A stretch of DNA of 64,000 nt from Insolitispirillum peregrinum (GCF_900156605.1 NZ_FTOA01000002.1:434001-498000); one strand, 5' to 3'; numbered from the stretch's first letter, positions 17,988 through 27,183 are shown. Numbers and translations: made by a program. Notes: a model not told the origin generated them from the sequence alone.

Positions 17988-19520
17988 ATGGCCACAGAAC
18001 AGATCCGTTGCCGCCCAATGACTGCGGACGATTGTGCCTTGCTGTTTCGCTGGGCCAATGATCCGACTGTCCGGCAAACGGCCCGCTCGACGGCGCCGAT
18101 TTCCTGGGAAACCCATCAGCGGTGGTTTGCCTCCCGGCTGGCCTCTTCGGAATGTCGCCTGTTTATTGCCGAAGACGCACAGGGTGTGCCGCTGGGGCAG
18201 GTACGGCTGGACCGTGCGGGCTGGGAAGCCGAAGTCAGCATTACCGTCGATCAGGCGCAGCGCGGCAAGGGAGTGGGGCAAATCCTGCTGGCCCATGCCC
18301 GTGAGCAGGCGTGCGGCTGGGTGAGTGTCCTGCATGCCGTCGTCAAACCGGACAATACGGCCTCGCAGCGGTTGTTTCTGGCTGCGCACTATACTCCCTG
18401 TGGGCTGAAAGACGGCTACCTGACCTATCGACAGGATATCGTCTCCGGCCATGCCGCCGCCTCTGCGGCGGGACGGCGTGTTTTGTTCCGGACATCGGGG
18501 GCCAATCATATCGGGTTGGGGCACCTGATGCGCTCGCTGGCACTGGCCGAGGCCTTTGTGGCTGCGGGGTGGGCTGTTGCGATCTATGGGACCGTCCCGC
18601 CGTTTCTGCAGGCCCGCTGGGCGCAGGCGGCGATGGTTCCGCCTGCGCATGATGAACGGCAGATGATGCAGGATTGGTCTGACCCGACCTTTCTGGCCTT
18701 GACCGCCGGGGCGACGGCGGTCGTTGCGGACCTGTATGCGCTGGATTTGCCGTGGTATCAGCGCTGCCGCGACCAGACAGCGGCGCGTCTGGTGGTGGTC
18801 ACTGACCCCCCTTTGCAGCCGGTTCTGTGTGACCTGATGGTGTTGCCGACGGTCTTTGAGGGGCTGGAGGTTGCTGGTCTGCCATCGGATGGCGCGCCCG
18901 TTTTGCGCGCTCCGGTGCATTGCCTGATCGGGTCGGCCTTTGCAACGCGCCGCCGTGGTGCAAAGCAGGGACAGAAGCTGCTGATCAGTTGTAGTGGAGG
19001 GCAGGATGGTGGCCTGACGGCCCGTTTTCTGCGGTTACTGAATTCCGATCCCGCTTTACGTCAGGTTGGCGGTACGGTGGTTCTGGGAGTGGTGACCACC
19101 GAGGCCCGGGCCGAGGTGGTGCGGGAACTGTCGTCCCTGCCGGGTCTGGTGCTGCGCGAGCAGGTTCCTGACATGGCCGGGCTGGTGGCGGAGCATGACA
19201 TTGCTTTCGGGGCCCCCGCCGGGGCGGCGCTGGAACGGGCCAGCCTTGGGGTGGCGCAGGTTCTGGTCCCGTTTGTGGATAACCAGTTGATGCTGGGGCA
19301 GGGCCTTGCCCGGGCCGGATTTGCCGACGTGCTGCCGTCGTCGGCCAGTGATGACGAGCTTCTGCAGGCCATGCGCCGTCTGCTGTCCGATGCTGGCTAT
19401 CGTCAGGCTATGGCCAGCCGCGCGTATGGCGGGATGGATTGTCGCGGTCCCGAGGCCGTGGTATATGCAATCGCGTCTTTATGCTCCCCTGTTGCGGAAG
19501 AAATGCCCGATGTCCCATGA
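17988..19520 (+). CDS. PseH-PseG fusion: N-acetyltransferase plus UDP-sugar hydrolase
   Basis: Residues 1 to about 150 form a GNAT acetyltransferase (EVSITVDQAQRGKGVGQILL gives the acetyl-CoA loop near 91-97), matching PseH. From about 162 a GT-B fold protein follows, starting RRVLFRTSGANHIGLGHLMR; His179 matches the catalytic His of PseG, and the C-terminal half has the family's FGAPAGAALERASLG and VPFVDNQLMLGQGLARAG segments. Together they would acetylate the 4-amino group and then remove UDP, consecutive steps three and four of the pathway, so fusion could channel the intermediate. The 510-residue length equals the sum of the two enzymes. The gene overlaps pseI by 11 bases. Confidence 0.85.
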   Translation: MATEQIRCRPMTADDCALLFRWANDPTVRQTARSTAPISWETHQRWFASRLASSECRLFIAEDAQGVPLGQVRLDRAGWEAEVSITVDQAQRGKGVGQILLAHAREQACGWVSVLHAVVKPDNTASQRLFLAAHYTPCGLKDGYLTYRQDIVSGHAAASAAGRRVLFRTSGANHIGLGHLMRSLALAEAFVAAGWAVAIYGTVPPFLQARWAQAAMVPPAHDERQMMQDWSDPTFLALTAGATAVVADLYALDLPWYQRCRDQTAARLVVVTDPPLQPVLCDLMVLPTVFEGLEVAGLPSDGAPVLRAPVHCLIGSAFATRRRGAKQGQKLLISCSGGQDGGLTARFLRLLNSDPALRQVGGTVVLGVVTTEARAEVVRELSSLPGLVLREQVPDMAGLVAEHDIAFGAPAGAALERASLGVAQVLVPFVDNQLMLGQGLARAGFADVLPSSASDDELLQAMRRLLSDAGYRQAMASRAYGGMDCRGPEAVVYAIASLCSPVAEEMPDVP

Positions 19521-20634
19521 CGCATGTTCGGTGCCGGTTCCGGCGTCCTTTACCATTCCGACTCCAAAAGGCATGCGACAGATCGGGGGGGATGCGCCGT
19601 GCTTTGTGATTGCGGAAATCGGCAGCAACTGGCTGATGGGCGACCGGAGCGACGACACGGCGGCCCGCCGCATGATCGAAGTGGCGGCTGCCGCCGGATG
19701 CGATGCGGTGAAGTTCCAGACCTTCCGGCCAGAAACCCTCTATGTCCCCGACCCCGGTGAGAGTGATTATCTGTCTGCCGCCGGGATCAAGCGTTCGATT
19801 GCCGACATTATCCGGGAAAATGTCCTGCCGCCGGAAATGGTGCCGGGGTTGGCCGACTTTGCCACCTCGTGCGGGGTGGTGTTCATGTCTTCGTGCTTCT
19901 CGCTCGAAGATTTTGCGATCGTTGATCCCCTGACGCCGATTCACAAGCTGGCCTCCTACGAGATCACCTTCTATCCGCTGATCGAGGCCATTGCCCGTAC
20001 CGGCAAGCCGCTGATCATGTCCACCGGTGCGGCCATCCCGCAGGATGTGGCATGGGCGGTTGAATGCTTCCGCGATGCCGGCGGCAAGGACCTGTCGGTT
20101 CTGCAATGCACTGCCAGCTATCCGGCACCGGACGAAGCGCTGAACCTGCGGGCGATTCCGGCTCTGGGGCAGACGTTCGCCGCCGTGCCCGGCCTGTCGG
20201 ATCACAGCCCGCACCCGCTGCATGCCCCCTTCGCCGCCGTTTCGCTGGGGGCCAAGGTGTTGGAAAAGCACTTTACGCTCGACCGCAACGGCCCGGGCCC
20301 GGACCATTTCAACTCGATCCTGCCGGAAGAACTGCAAACTCTTGTCCACGGTATCCGCGCCATCGAGGCGATGCTGGGCGATGGGGTCAAAAAAGTGGAA
20401 CCGATCGAGGATGAACTCTATGCCTTTGCCCGGCGGCGGGTGCAGGCGATCCGCCCGATTGCCGCTGGTGATCTGCTGCGGTTGGGGGACAATCTGGCCA
20501 TCCTGCGTCCGGGAAAGCGGACCCCGGGGGCGCATCCGCATGATTTGCCACTGATTGACGGACATCAGGCCCTGCGGGCCATTGCTGTGGGGGATGGGGT
20601 GCAGGTCACAGACTGTAGCGCCCCCGCCCCTTAA
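19510..20634 (+). CDS. pseI: pseudaminic acid synthase
   Basis: The 374-residue protein is a NeuB/PseI-family phosphoenolpyruvate-condensing enzyme: CFVIAEIGSNWLMGDRSDD at the N-terminus, DAVKFQTFRPETLYVP, LASYEITFYPLIEAIA, LSDHSPHPLHAPFAAVSLG, KHFTLDRNGPGPDHFNS, and a C-terminal SAF domain after about residue 310. It condenses 6-deoxy-AltdiNAc with PEP to give pseudaminic acid; the LASYEI and family segments favour PseI over sialic or legionaminic acid synthases. The ATG at 19510 overlaps the end of the PseH-PseG gene, consistent with translational coupling. Confidence 0.88.
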   Translation: MSHDACSVPVPASFTIPTPKGMRQIGGDAPCFVIAEIGSNWLMGDRSDDTAARRMIEVAAAAGCDAVKFQTFRPETLYVPDPGESDYLSAAGIKRSIADIIRENVLPPEMVPGLADFATSCGVVFMSSCFSLEDFAIVDPLTPIHKLASYEITFYPLIEAIARTGKPLIMSTGAAIPQDVAWAVECFRDAGGKDLSVLQCTASYPAPDEALNLRAIPALGQTFAAVPGLSDHSPHPLHAPFAAVSLGAKVLEKHFTLDRNGPGPDHFNSILPEELQTLVHGIRAIEAMLGDGVKKVEPIEDELYAFARRRVQAIRPIAAGDLLRLGDNLAILRPGKRTPGAHPHDLPLIDGHQALRAIAVGDGVQVTDCSAPAP

Positions 20635-20716
20635 GGCAGCACAGGATTCCAGTTTACCGGGGGCGGAACCCGTGACCGGGGCCGCCCTTGTTTTCTCTTG
20701 CGAATGGACTCACACC

Positions 20717-21352
20717 GTGACGAATACCAAGCAACTTGACGCCTGGACCGGCGACTTCGGTCGTGCATACCTCCAGCGGAACAGCGTGACCGATGATACG
20801 GATCTGGCTCCGCGGACGGCTGCGTGGGGGAATGTGCTGCGTTCTTTTCCGGAAGTCCCCGGATCGATTCTCGAAGTCGGTGCCAACATCGGTCGCAATC
20901 TGGCCTGCTGGGCCCGTCTGACCGATGCCAGTCTGCACGCGGTGGAGCCCTTTGCCGATGCGTTCGCGCAACAGCCGTCCCTGCTGGGGGATCGTTTGAC
21001 CTCTGCGCACAATTGCAGCGGCTTTGAACTGCCGTTCGAAGACAACTCGATTGATTTCGTGTTCACCTCCGGGGTGCTGATCCACATCGCTCCGGCTGAT
21101 CTGCCGCGGATCATGAGTGAAGTGGTGCGCGTTTCCCGGCGCTATGTCCTGTGCAACGAGTACTTTGCCAAGCAGCCGGAAGAGATCAGCTATCGCGGTG
21201 AGGCCGGGCTGCTGTTCAAGCGCGATTTCGGTCGTTACTATCAGGAGCAATGGCCTGATCTGAAGCCGCTGAACACCGGCTTTTTCTGGCTGGGCAACTC
21301 GCCGTTTGACGATACCACCTGGTGGCTGTTCGAAAAGACCCGCGGTGAATGA
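20717..21352 (+). CDS. pseudaminic acid biosynthesis-associated methyltransferase
   Basis: The 211-residue protein is a small class I SAM methyltransferase with motif I ILEVGANIGRNL near residue 50 and the post-motif FVFTSGVLIHIAPADLPRIM. The segments QLDAWTGDFGRAYLQRNS at the start and CNEYFAKQPEEISYRGE later are those of a family of methylases tied to pseudaminic-acid loci. I chose the GTG at 20717, which gives the family's usual start; a longer frame would overlap pseI. It may methylate the nonulosonic acid or the glycan carrying it, but the acceptor is not established. Its stop overlaps the next start as ATGA. Confidence 0.8.
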   Translation: MTNTKQLDAWTGDFGRAYLQRNSVTDDTDLAPRTAAWGNVLRSFPEVPGSILEVGANIGRNLACWARLTDASLHAVEPFADAFAQQPSLLGDRLTSAHNCSGFELPFEDNSIDFVFTSGVLIHIAPADLPRIMSEVVRVSRRYVLCNEYFAKQPEEISYRGEAGLLFKRDFGRYYQEQWPDLKPLNTGFFWLGNSPFDDTTWWLFEKTRGE

Positions 21353-22935
21353 TGCTGTGTTCCTATGACATTACGGCGGTCGAACAATGGCCGGATGACG
21401 CCATTCGCTGGCCGACGTCTGTCGAGGATGCGCATGCCCTGAATAAGGCGCTCATTTCCGGTGTCGTGGCTATCGCCGGTCAGGAATCCGATACGGCCAG
21501 TCGGACTGCATTCATGCTGGCCGCCCCTGTTCTGGATGTGACGGTTCTGACCCTGTGCATGACGTGGCTGACGTGGCGCAGGGCAGAGGCGCTTGGGATC
21601 AAATTCCGTTTCCAGCGGCCCGGCCTTGTGCGGACCTTGTGCGAAGGGGGCATCATGGATGGTGCTTTCTTTTCCCGCGAGATCGAAAACCGGATGCAGC
21701 GCAACGCCATGCCACAAAAGCACAGTTGGTTGCGCTCTGCTGCCCATGGTTTGATGACCAATCGTCGCCCCGTGCTTCCCTGGGAACAGCGGACGGGGGT
21801 CTTTAACCATAATACCATGCTGCAAGGCATGGCACGGGCTGACCGGCAGCGGCACTTTACCTACCTGATGACCGATCAGGTCTTTCGTCATCACCGTGCC
21901 GGAGATCTTCCCGAGGCACCGGCGTCGGTGCAGAAGCGGCTGACGGAAATGGTCGAGGCGTTGACGGCGAGGGTTCTGCCGGTGCTGGAGGCTTTGGGGG
22001 GAGGCGACCTTGCCCCTCTGCGACAGGTGATGCTCCAGAGCTGTTCGGCTTTTCTGGCGGAAGTGGCACGTTATGATGCGGCGTTGTCCCGTGCATGGCG
22101 TGATGTTCCTGCCGAACTGTGGACAGGGACGGGCGGCAATCTGATGACCCGCCTGCTGCGTCTGGCGGTCCAGCGTGAGGGCGGGACGGTCACCGGTTTT
22201 GACCACGGTGGGGGGTGTCATATCCACGCCAATCTGATGCCGTTTCAGGTGAATGAACTGGCGTTCTGTGATCGCTTTATCGTTGATGCTCCGGCCAAGG
22301 CAGAGATTCTGTCGCGGGGGATCTCTCGCGAAGGGTCTCTTGACGGCGCGATGCCGCGGATCGACGCAACCAGCGGGCCGCGTGCCAGTTGGCCGTTCCG
22401 CAAGGGGCAGGGGGCGCAACCGCCGAAACGGGTGATGTACGTCACCACGGCGTTTGTCGGGGAAATGCAATATCCACTTCAACCCCTGTTGCCGGACCCG
22501 GTCTATGCCGACTGGCAGGGGCGTCTGGTGGATGGTCTGGCCGGGCAGGGGCTCGAGGTGCTGGTCAAGCAGCACCCGGAGGGACTGCGCAGAGGTGTTC
22601 CGCTGAAAAGGTCGCAAGCTGGCGAGTTTCTCGGCGGGCGCTTTGGCGATGTGATGGATCAGGCCGATGCCTTTGTGCTCGACTATCCGGCCACATCAAC
22701 CCTGTGGGAAGCGATTTGCAGTGAAAAGCCGGTGGTGTTCATTGATCATCATCTGGCCCACTGGAACCCGGAAGTCTGGCAGGATTTTTCGGCCCGCTGT
22801 GCGATTGTTCCCAGTCGGATGGATGAAGATGGCCGGCCGCAGGTTGACTTTGCCGAGGTGGCGGCGGCGTTGCAGACGGCCCCGGATGATGGCGGGGCCT
22901 TTGCCCGGAAATATCTGCTGGCGGAACAAGGATAA
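21349..22935 (+). CDS. hypothetical glycan-locus protein with GT-B-like C-terminal half
   Basis: I do not recognise this 528-residue protein as a named family. Its last 150 residues look like the nucleotide-binding half of a GT-B glycosyltransferase or capsule/glycerophosphotransferase enzyme: RVMYVTTAFVGE, GLEVLVKQHPEG, then ADAFVLDYPATSTLWEAICS followed by EKPVVFID. The N-terminal 380 residues are soluble, with a Trp/Arg-rich helical feel. It starts at the ATGATG overlapping the methylase stop and ends six bases before the asparagine-synthase-like start, so it is part of the same transcription unit and probably acts on the same sugar or glycan. Confidence 0.6.
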   Translation: MMLCSYDITAVEQWPDDAIRWPTSVEDAHALNKALISGVVAIAGQESDTASRTAFMLAAPVLDVTVLTLCMTWLTWRRAEALGIKFRFQRPGLVRTLCEGGIMDGAFFSREIENRMQRNAMPQKHSWLRSAAHGLMTNRRPVLPWEQRTGVFNHNTMLQGMARADRQRHFTYLMTDQVFRHHRAGDLPEAPASVQKRLTEMVEALTARVLPVLEALGGGDLAPLRQVMLQSCSAFLAEVARYDAALSRAWRDVPAELWTGTGGNLMTRLLRLAVQREGGTVTGFDHGGGCHIHANLMPFQVNELAFCDRFIVDAPAKAEILSRGISREGSLDGAMPRIDATSGPRASWPFRKGQGAQPPKRVMYVTTAFVGEMQYPLQPLLPDPVYADWQGRLVDGLAGQGLEVLVKQHPEGLRRGVPLKRSQAGEFLGGRFGDVMDQADAFVLDYPATSTLWEAICSEKPVVFIDHHLAHWNPEVWQDFSARCAIVPSRMDEDGRPQVDFAEVAAALQTAPDDGGAFARKYLLAEQG

Positions 22936-22941
22936 CCAACG

Positions 22942-24609
22942 GTGAACCACAGCTGGACGACGACAGACGGACAGGCAGCGGCGACAGGCTGGACCTCTGT
23001 CCCGGCGGGGGATGATGGCTGGCAGGTGGCGGTCAAGGGTTATGGGATAGCCGCTGGCCGGACGCATCAGGGAGCGGCGCTGGCCGGGCTGGTCCGCGAG
23101 GCCATCGTTCAGGGGCAACTGGCGGCCTTTCTGTCCACGCTGGATGGTCATTTCTGTCTGCGGGCGGAACGGCAAGGGGAAGTCTGGGCGGCGGTGGACC
23201 GGGTGGCCAGCTTTCCGTTGTTCATCGGGACCGATGGCCGGATCAGTGACCGGCCGTTGCAGGTGAGCGATACCCCGCTGTTGCAGGCCCTTGATACCGA
23301 CACCGCGCGCGAGATGGCGCTGGCTGGTTTCAGTACCGGCACAGCTACCCTGCACCGTGAGATCCGTCGATTGGCAGTGGGGGAACTGTGCCATGTCCGG
23401 GGACCGGGGCAGGTGGACTTTCACCGCTGGCACCAGTACCGGCCCTGGCTGGTGCGGTCCGATCTGACGCCCGAGCGTGCCCGCCACGAGCTGAAAGACG
23501 TTCTTCAACAGCTGTTCCAGACGCTGGCACAGGGCTGTGCCGGACGTCCGGTTGTGGTGCCGCTGAGCGCCGGGCTGGACTCCCGCCTGATTGTCAGCGG
23601 CCTGCATGCGGCGGGCGTGAAGGATGTGCATTGCTTTGCCTATGGTCAGCCGGGCAATTACGAAGCAATTGCCAGCCGCCAGATTGCCGAGCGGTTGGGC
23701 TATCGCTGGACTTTTGTTCCCTACACCCTGTCCCGGCAGCGGGCGGCGCTGACCTCGACCCTGCATGATGATTATGTGGCCTTCGGCGACAGTCTGAGCG
23801 CTGCACCGTTTGAACAGGATTTCCTCGCTATCCGTGACCTGATGGACCAGGGCTGGTTACCGGCGGACTGCGTGATGATCAACGGTCAGTCGGGTGATTA
23901 TCTGACCGGTGGACATATACCGTCCTCACTGGCGGCTCCCTTGCCGGGCCTGTCGGCGGCGGAACGGTTTGACCGCGTGTTTGCTGCGCTGGTCAAAAAA
24001 CACTATGACCTGTGGCAAAGCGCGCAAACGCCCGACCTGATGGCGTTGATCAAGGTTCGCCTGCAGGCACATTTGAGTGATATTGGTCTGTCGGATATTC
24101 CGGCAGAGGCTCCGCATGGGGCCTATGAGGTGTCGGAATATGAAAACCGGCAGGCTAAATATGTGGTTTCCGGCCAGCGGGTTTATGACTTTTTCGGACT
24201 GGATTGGCGGTTACCGCTGTGGGAAAAGCCGCTGATTGATTTCTACGAAGGTGTTCCGGCCTCGCTGAAAGTCGGGCAGGCGTTGTACCGCGAGGTTCTG
24301 TGGGAGCTTGACTGGGGCGGCGTCTGGCAGGGCTATCGTACGCCGCCGCGCACGGTGGTGCCGGGCTGGCTGCGCGGGCCGCGCCTGCTGGCCAAGCTGG
24401 CCTGTGCGCCGTTCGGACGCCAGACGTGGCATCGGGTCGAAAAGCAGGTGTTTGGCTACCCGATGGACGTGCTGTTGAACATGGCTTTTCTGCCTTATCT
24501 GCGGGTGCTGGTGGATCGTCGCGGTTATCGCAATCCCGTCTCGTGGGTGGAGGAGCGCTATCTCGCCCGGCATGGCCTCGACTGGCAGGGAAAACCGCTG
24601 AAGCCGTGA
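22942..24609 (+). CDS. asparagine-synthase-like ATP-dependent ligase without the glutaminase nucleophile
   Basis: Residues about 205-330 form the asparagine-synthetase ATP-pyrophosphatase domain, with PP-loop VVPLSAGLDSRLIVSG (Ser209-Ser214; SAGxDS instead of the common SGGxDS) and MINGQSGDYLTGGH later. The N-terminal 170 residues resemble the Ntn-type domain in layout (LDGHFCLRAER, then AVDRVASFPLFIG) but the protein starts GTG-Asn-His, not Met-Cys, so glutamine-derived ammonia is unlikely. Such proteins in surface-glycan loci may amidate or ligate a carboxylate, and the nonulosonic acid is an obvious candidate here. That role is inferred. A U-rich hairpin follows the stop. Confidence 0.75.
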   Translation: MNHSWTTTDGQAAATGWTSVPAGDDGWQVAVKGYGIAAGRTHQGAALAGLVREAIVQGQLAAFLSTLDGHFCLRAERQGEVWAAVDRVASFPLFIGTDGRISDRPLQVSDTPLLQALDTDTAREMALAGFSTGTATLHREIRRLAVGELCHVRGPGQVDFHRWHQYRPWLVRSDLTPERARHELKDVLQQLFQTLAQGCAGRPVVVPLSAGLDSRLIVSGLHAAGVKDVHCFAYGQPGNYEAIASRQIAERLGYRWTFVPYTLSRQRAALTSTLHDDYVAFGDSLSAAPFEQDFLAIRDLMDQGWLPADCVMINGQSGDYLTGGHIPSSLAAPLPGLSAAERFDRVFAALVKKHYDLWQSAQTPDLMALIKVRLQAHLSDIGLSDIPAEAPHGAYEVSEYENRQAKYVVSGQRVYDFFGLDWRLPLWEKPLIDFYEGVPASLKVGQALYREVLWELDWGGVWQGYRTPPRTVVPGWLRGPRLLAKLACAPFGRQTWHRVEKQVFGYPMDVLLNMAFLPYLRVLVDRRGYRNPVSWVEERYLARHGLDWQGKPLKP

Positions 24610-24641
24610 GACTCTTCACTGCACGATAGATGTGATCCTCT

Positions 24642-24664
24642 CCGACAGTTGTCGGTTTTGTTTT
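24642..24664 (+). terminator. probable intrinsic terminator inside the glycan locus
   Basis: CCGACA-GT-TGTCGG, a 6-bp stem with a 2-base loop, is followed at once by TTTTGTTTTG and more T-rich sequence. It lies 33 bases after the asparagine-synthase-like stop and would separate the pse-type genes from the glycosyltransferase block. Confidence 0.5.
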
Positions 24665-24711
24665 GTTGTCTTGTTTTCGCACAATATTCTCATGCAGGAG
24701 ACCGCAGGGCG

Positions 24712-26016
24712 ATGAGCCTTTCCATTCTGTACAGTGTCCGTTTGTTCGGCGGGCTGGAAACATCAGTTCAGGCGCAGCGGTGGGAACCGACCGGGGTTCC
24801 GACGATCTTCAAAATGATGGAAGCACTGGATCGTGGTCCGCACCGGGTCAGTTTTGTGCTGTCGGCACGGGATGAAACCTCGCCGTGGACCCGTGCTGAT
24901 GATGTCACGCTGACCCTGGCCGGACTGGCGACGCCGGTGCGGGTACAGGCGGGCAAGGCGGCCATTCCGGCATGGTGTGGTCGTCTGCGCACCGCGTTGC
25001 GTGATCTGCGGCAGGCATGGGCGGTGATTCGGCAAGTACGGAAAATGCGGCCTGATGTGGTCTATCTCGATCATGCCAACGTCTGGGTTGCCGGGGTGCT
25101 GGGACGCCTGATGCCGGGAAAGGTGTTGTTCCGGGTGATGGGGATTCATTCGGTGATGCGCGAGGCGCTGACTTCGCCGCGCTGGAAGCTGAAAGCCCTG
25201 CGCTGGTGCTATGGCGCGCCGTTCGGGCTGGTGGTCTGCTCACAGGATGGCAGCGGGGTCGAAGGCTGGCTGCGCGATGCCCTGCGGCCTGACGTGCCGC
25301 GGGTGCGGGTGTTGAACGGCATTGATCCGCTGCCGGAGCTGGCCGACAGCGAGCTGCATCCGGCGCTGGCGGCTTTGCCGAAGGACAAGACCGTTGTCCT
25401 GAGCGTTGGCAAGCTGGAGCAGCCCAAGGGGGTTGACACCTTTATTGACGGCTTTTTGCAGGCGTGGAAACAGGCCCCGGACGGCCTGCACGCGCTGGTG
25501 ATCGGGACTGGCAGCCTCGAAGACCGCCTGCGGCAACAGGTTGCCGAAGCCGGGGCCGCCGATGCGGTGACCTTCATTTCACGCCTGCCGTTTGCCCAGG
25601 TGGCCGCTGCCCGTCGTCGCTCGGATATTTATGCGTCGCTGAACCGGCTGGGTAACCTCAGTAATGCCAATCTCGAGGCGATGACGCTGGGGCAGTGCAT
25701 GATCTTCCCGCAGGCGCAGCCGGACAGCGGGATTGATATGGCCACAGATGAATTGATACCGCCTGATGCTGTTCGCCGCATTCCTCATGCCGGCGATGTG
25801 GCGGCACTGGCCGAGGCGATTCTCGACCTGCACCGCAATCCGGCAGAACGGCAACGGATGGGCGATGCGATGCGACAGGCGGCGTCCGGCTTCCTTGGCT
25901 CATGGCAGCAGCGGATTGACTGGGAACTGGACCTGATCGAGCGTTTGGGACGGGGCGAACTGGCCGGTGTCGGGCGGGATGCAATCCTGCCGCCGGGGGG
26001 CGAGGGTAATGCCTAA
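24712..26016 (+). CDS. glycosyltransferase, GT4-like
   Basis: The 434-residue protein has a GT-B layout: an N-terminal half with VRKMRPDVVYLDHANVWVAG, and a C-terminal half with VVLSVGKLEQPKGVDTFIDG and HALVIGTGSLEDRLRQ followed by SDIYASLNRLGNLSNANLEA. The second Glu of the retaining EX7E motif is present, but the first position is Gly. It is likely to transfer a sugar from a nucleotide donor during surface-glycan assembly at the cytosolic membrane face; donor and acceptor are unknown. The ATG at 24712 was preferred to an upstream start at 24649, which falls in the terminator-like T tract. Confidence 0.75.
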   Translation: MSLSILYSVRLFGGLETSVQAQRWEPTGVPTIFKMMEALDRGPHRVSFVLSARDETSPWTRADDVTLTLAGLATPVRVQAGKAAIPAWCGRLRTALRDLRQAWAVIRQVRKMRPDVVYLDHANVWVAGVLGRLMPGKVLFRVMGIHSVMREALTSPRWKLKALRWCYGAPFGLVVCSQDGSGVEGWLRDALRPDVPRVRVLNGIDPLPELADSELHPALAALPKDKTVVLSVGKLEQPKGVDTFIDGFLQAWKQAPDGLHALVIGTGSLEDRLRQQVAEAGAADAVTFISRLPFAQVAAARRRSDIYASLNRLGNLSNANLEAMTLGQCMIFPQAQPDSGIDMATDELIPPDAVRRIPHAGDVAALAEAILDLHRNPAERQRMGDAMRQAASGFLGSWQQRIDWELDLIERLGRGELAGVGRDAILPPGGEGNA

Positions 26017-27148
26017 GGTTCTGTGCTATCTGCCGGGGCTGGAGGGCGGGGGTGCCGAACGGACGATGGTCAATCTGGCCAATGAACTGCCGACTCTGGG
26101 CTGGCAGGTCAAGCTGGCGGTCGGGCGGGCCTCTGGCGGAGCGCGCGACTGGCTGAAACCCCATACCGAAGTGGTTGATCTGGCCGTGCTCCGATCCCGG
26201 CAAGCGCCGCTGCGCCTGCGGCGGCTGATACGGGACTGGCAGCCGGACGTGGTGTTCTCGACCCTGATTGATGGCAACGTGGCGGCACGGGTGGCCTGTC
26301 TGGGCTTGCGCCACCGTCCGGCGCTGGTGGTGCGGGAAACCAACAGCCATCAGGCGCGCGGCGATCTGCCCGGCTGGCTGACCCGGATCGCCGGATGGGC
26401 CTATCGTGGGGCCGATCATCTGGTGGCGCTGTCGTCGGGCGTGGGGCAGGAAATGATCCACAGCTATCACCTGTCGCCGCACCATGTGACGGTGATCCCG
26501 AATCCGGTGGATACCACCAGCTTGCGCCAACAGGCCGACGCCGCCCGTGCAGCGCCGCCACCATGGGGGGCAGACAGCTCCCGGCCGGTGGTGGTCGGGA
26601 TGGGGCGTCTGCATCGCCAAAAGGGTTTTGAACGGTTGATCGAGGCGGTGGCGCTGCTGCCCGCCGACCAGCGGCCCCGGGTGGTGATCCTCGGCGAAGG
26701 CAGCCTGCGCGATGCCCTGAGCGCACAGGCGCAGGCGCTTGGCGTTGATCTGCTGCTGCCGGGGTTTGTGCGCTCGCCAGCGGCATGGCTGGCCCATGCT
26801 GCGGCCTTTGTGCTGTCGTCGCGCTGGGAAGGCTTTGGGCATGTGCTGGTCGAGGCGATGGCTTGCGGTGCGCCGGTGCTGTCCTTTGACTGCCCCTATG
26901 GTCCACGCGACGTCATCGTGTCCGGGCAGAACGGGCTGCTGTTGCCTGAGGGTGACTGTCCGGCGCTGGCCTCGGCCTTGAGCCTGCTGCTGTCCAACCC
27001 GGAGCAGCAGCAGGGTTTGCGGCAGGGCGGATATGCCGCATTGCCGAACTATGATCTTTCTGCCATTACCGGTCGCTATGCGACGCTGCTGGCGTCGGTC
27101 GCGTCGGCCAGAGTCGCGTCGGCCCGGCAGGCTGGTTGTTCGGCGTGA
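26009..27148 (+). CDS. glycosyltransferase family 4
   Basis: This 379-residue protein begins with the GT4 donor loop pattern KVLCYLPGLEGGGAERTMVN and has the C-terminal signature SSRWEGFGHVLVEAMACGAP, with both Glu of the EX7E motif, after GMGRLHRQKGFERLIEA. It is a retaining GT-B enzyme that should add a sugar to a lipid-linked glycan. The ATG at 26009 overlaps the previous gene by 8 bases, indicating coupled translation. The specific linkage cannot be predicted. Confidence 0.87.
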   Translation: MPKVLCYLPGLEGGGAERTMVNLANELPTLGWQVKLAVGRASGGARDWLKPHTEVVDLAVLRSRQAPLRLRRLIRDWQPDVVFSTLIDGNVAARVACLGLRHRPALVVRETNSHQARGDLPGWLTRIAGWAYRGADHLVALSSGVGQEMIHSYHLSPHHVTVIPNPVDTTSLRQQADAARAAPPPWGADSSRPVVVGMGRLHRQKGFERLIEAVALLPADQRPRVVILGEGSLRDALSAQAQALGVDLLLPGFVRSPAAWLAHAAAFVLSSRWEGFGHVLVEAMACGAPVLSFDCPYGPRDVIVSGQNGLLLPEGDCPALASALSLLLSNPEQQQGLRQGGYAALPNYDLSAITGRYATLLASVASARVASARQAGCSA

Positions 27149-27183
27149 CGGTGCGGGCTCTAAAACGGAAAAACGGTGACGGA

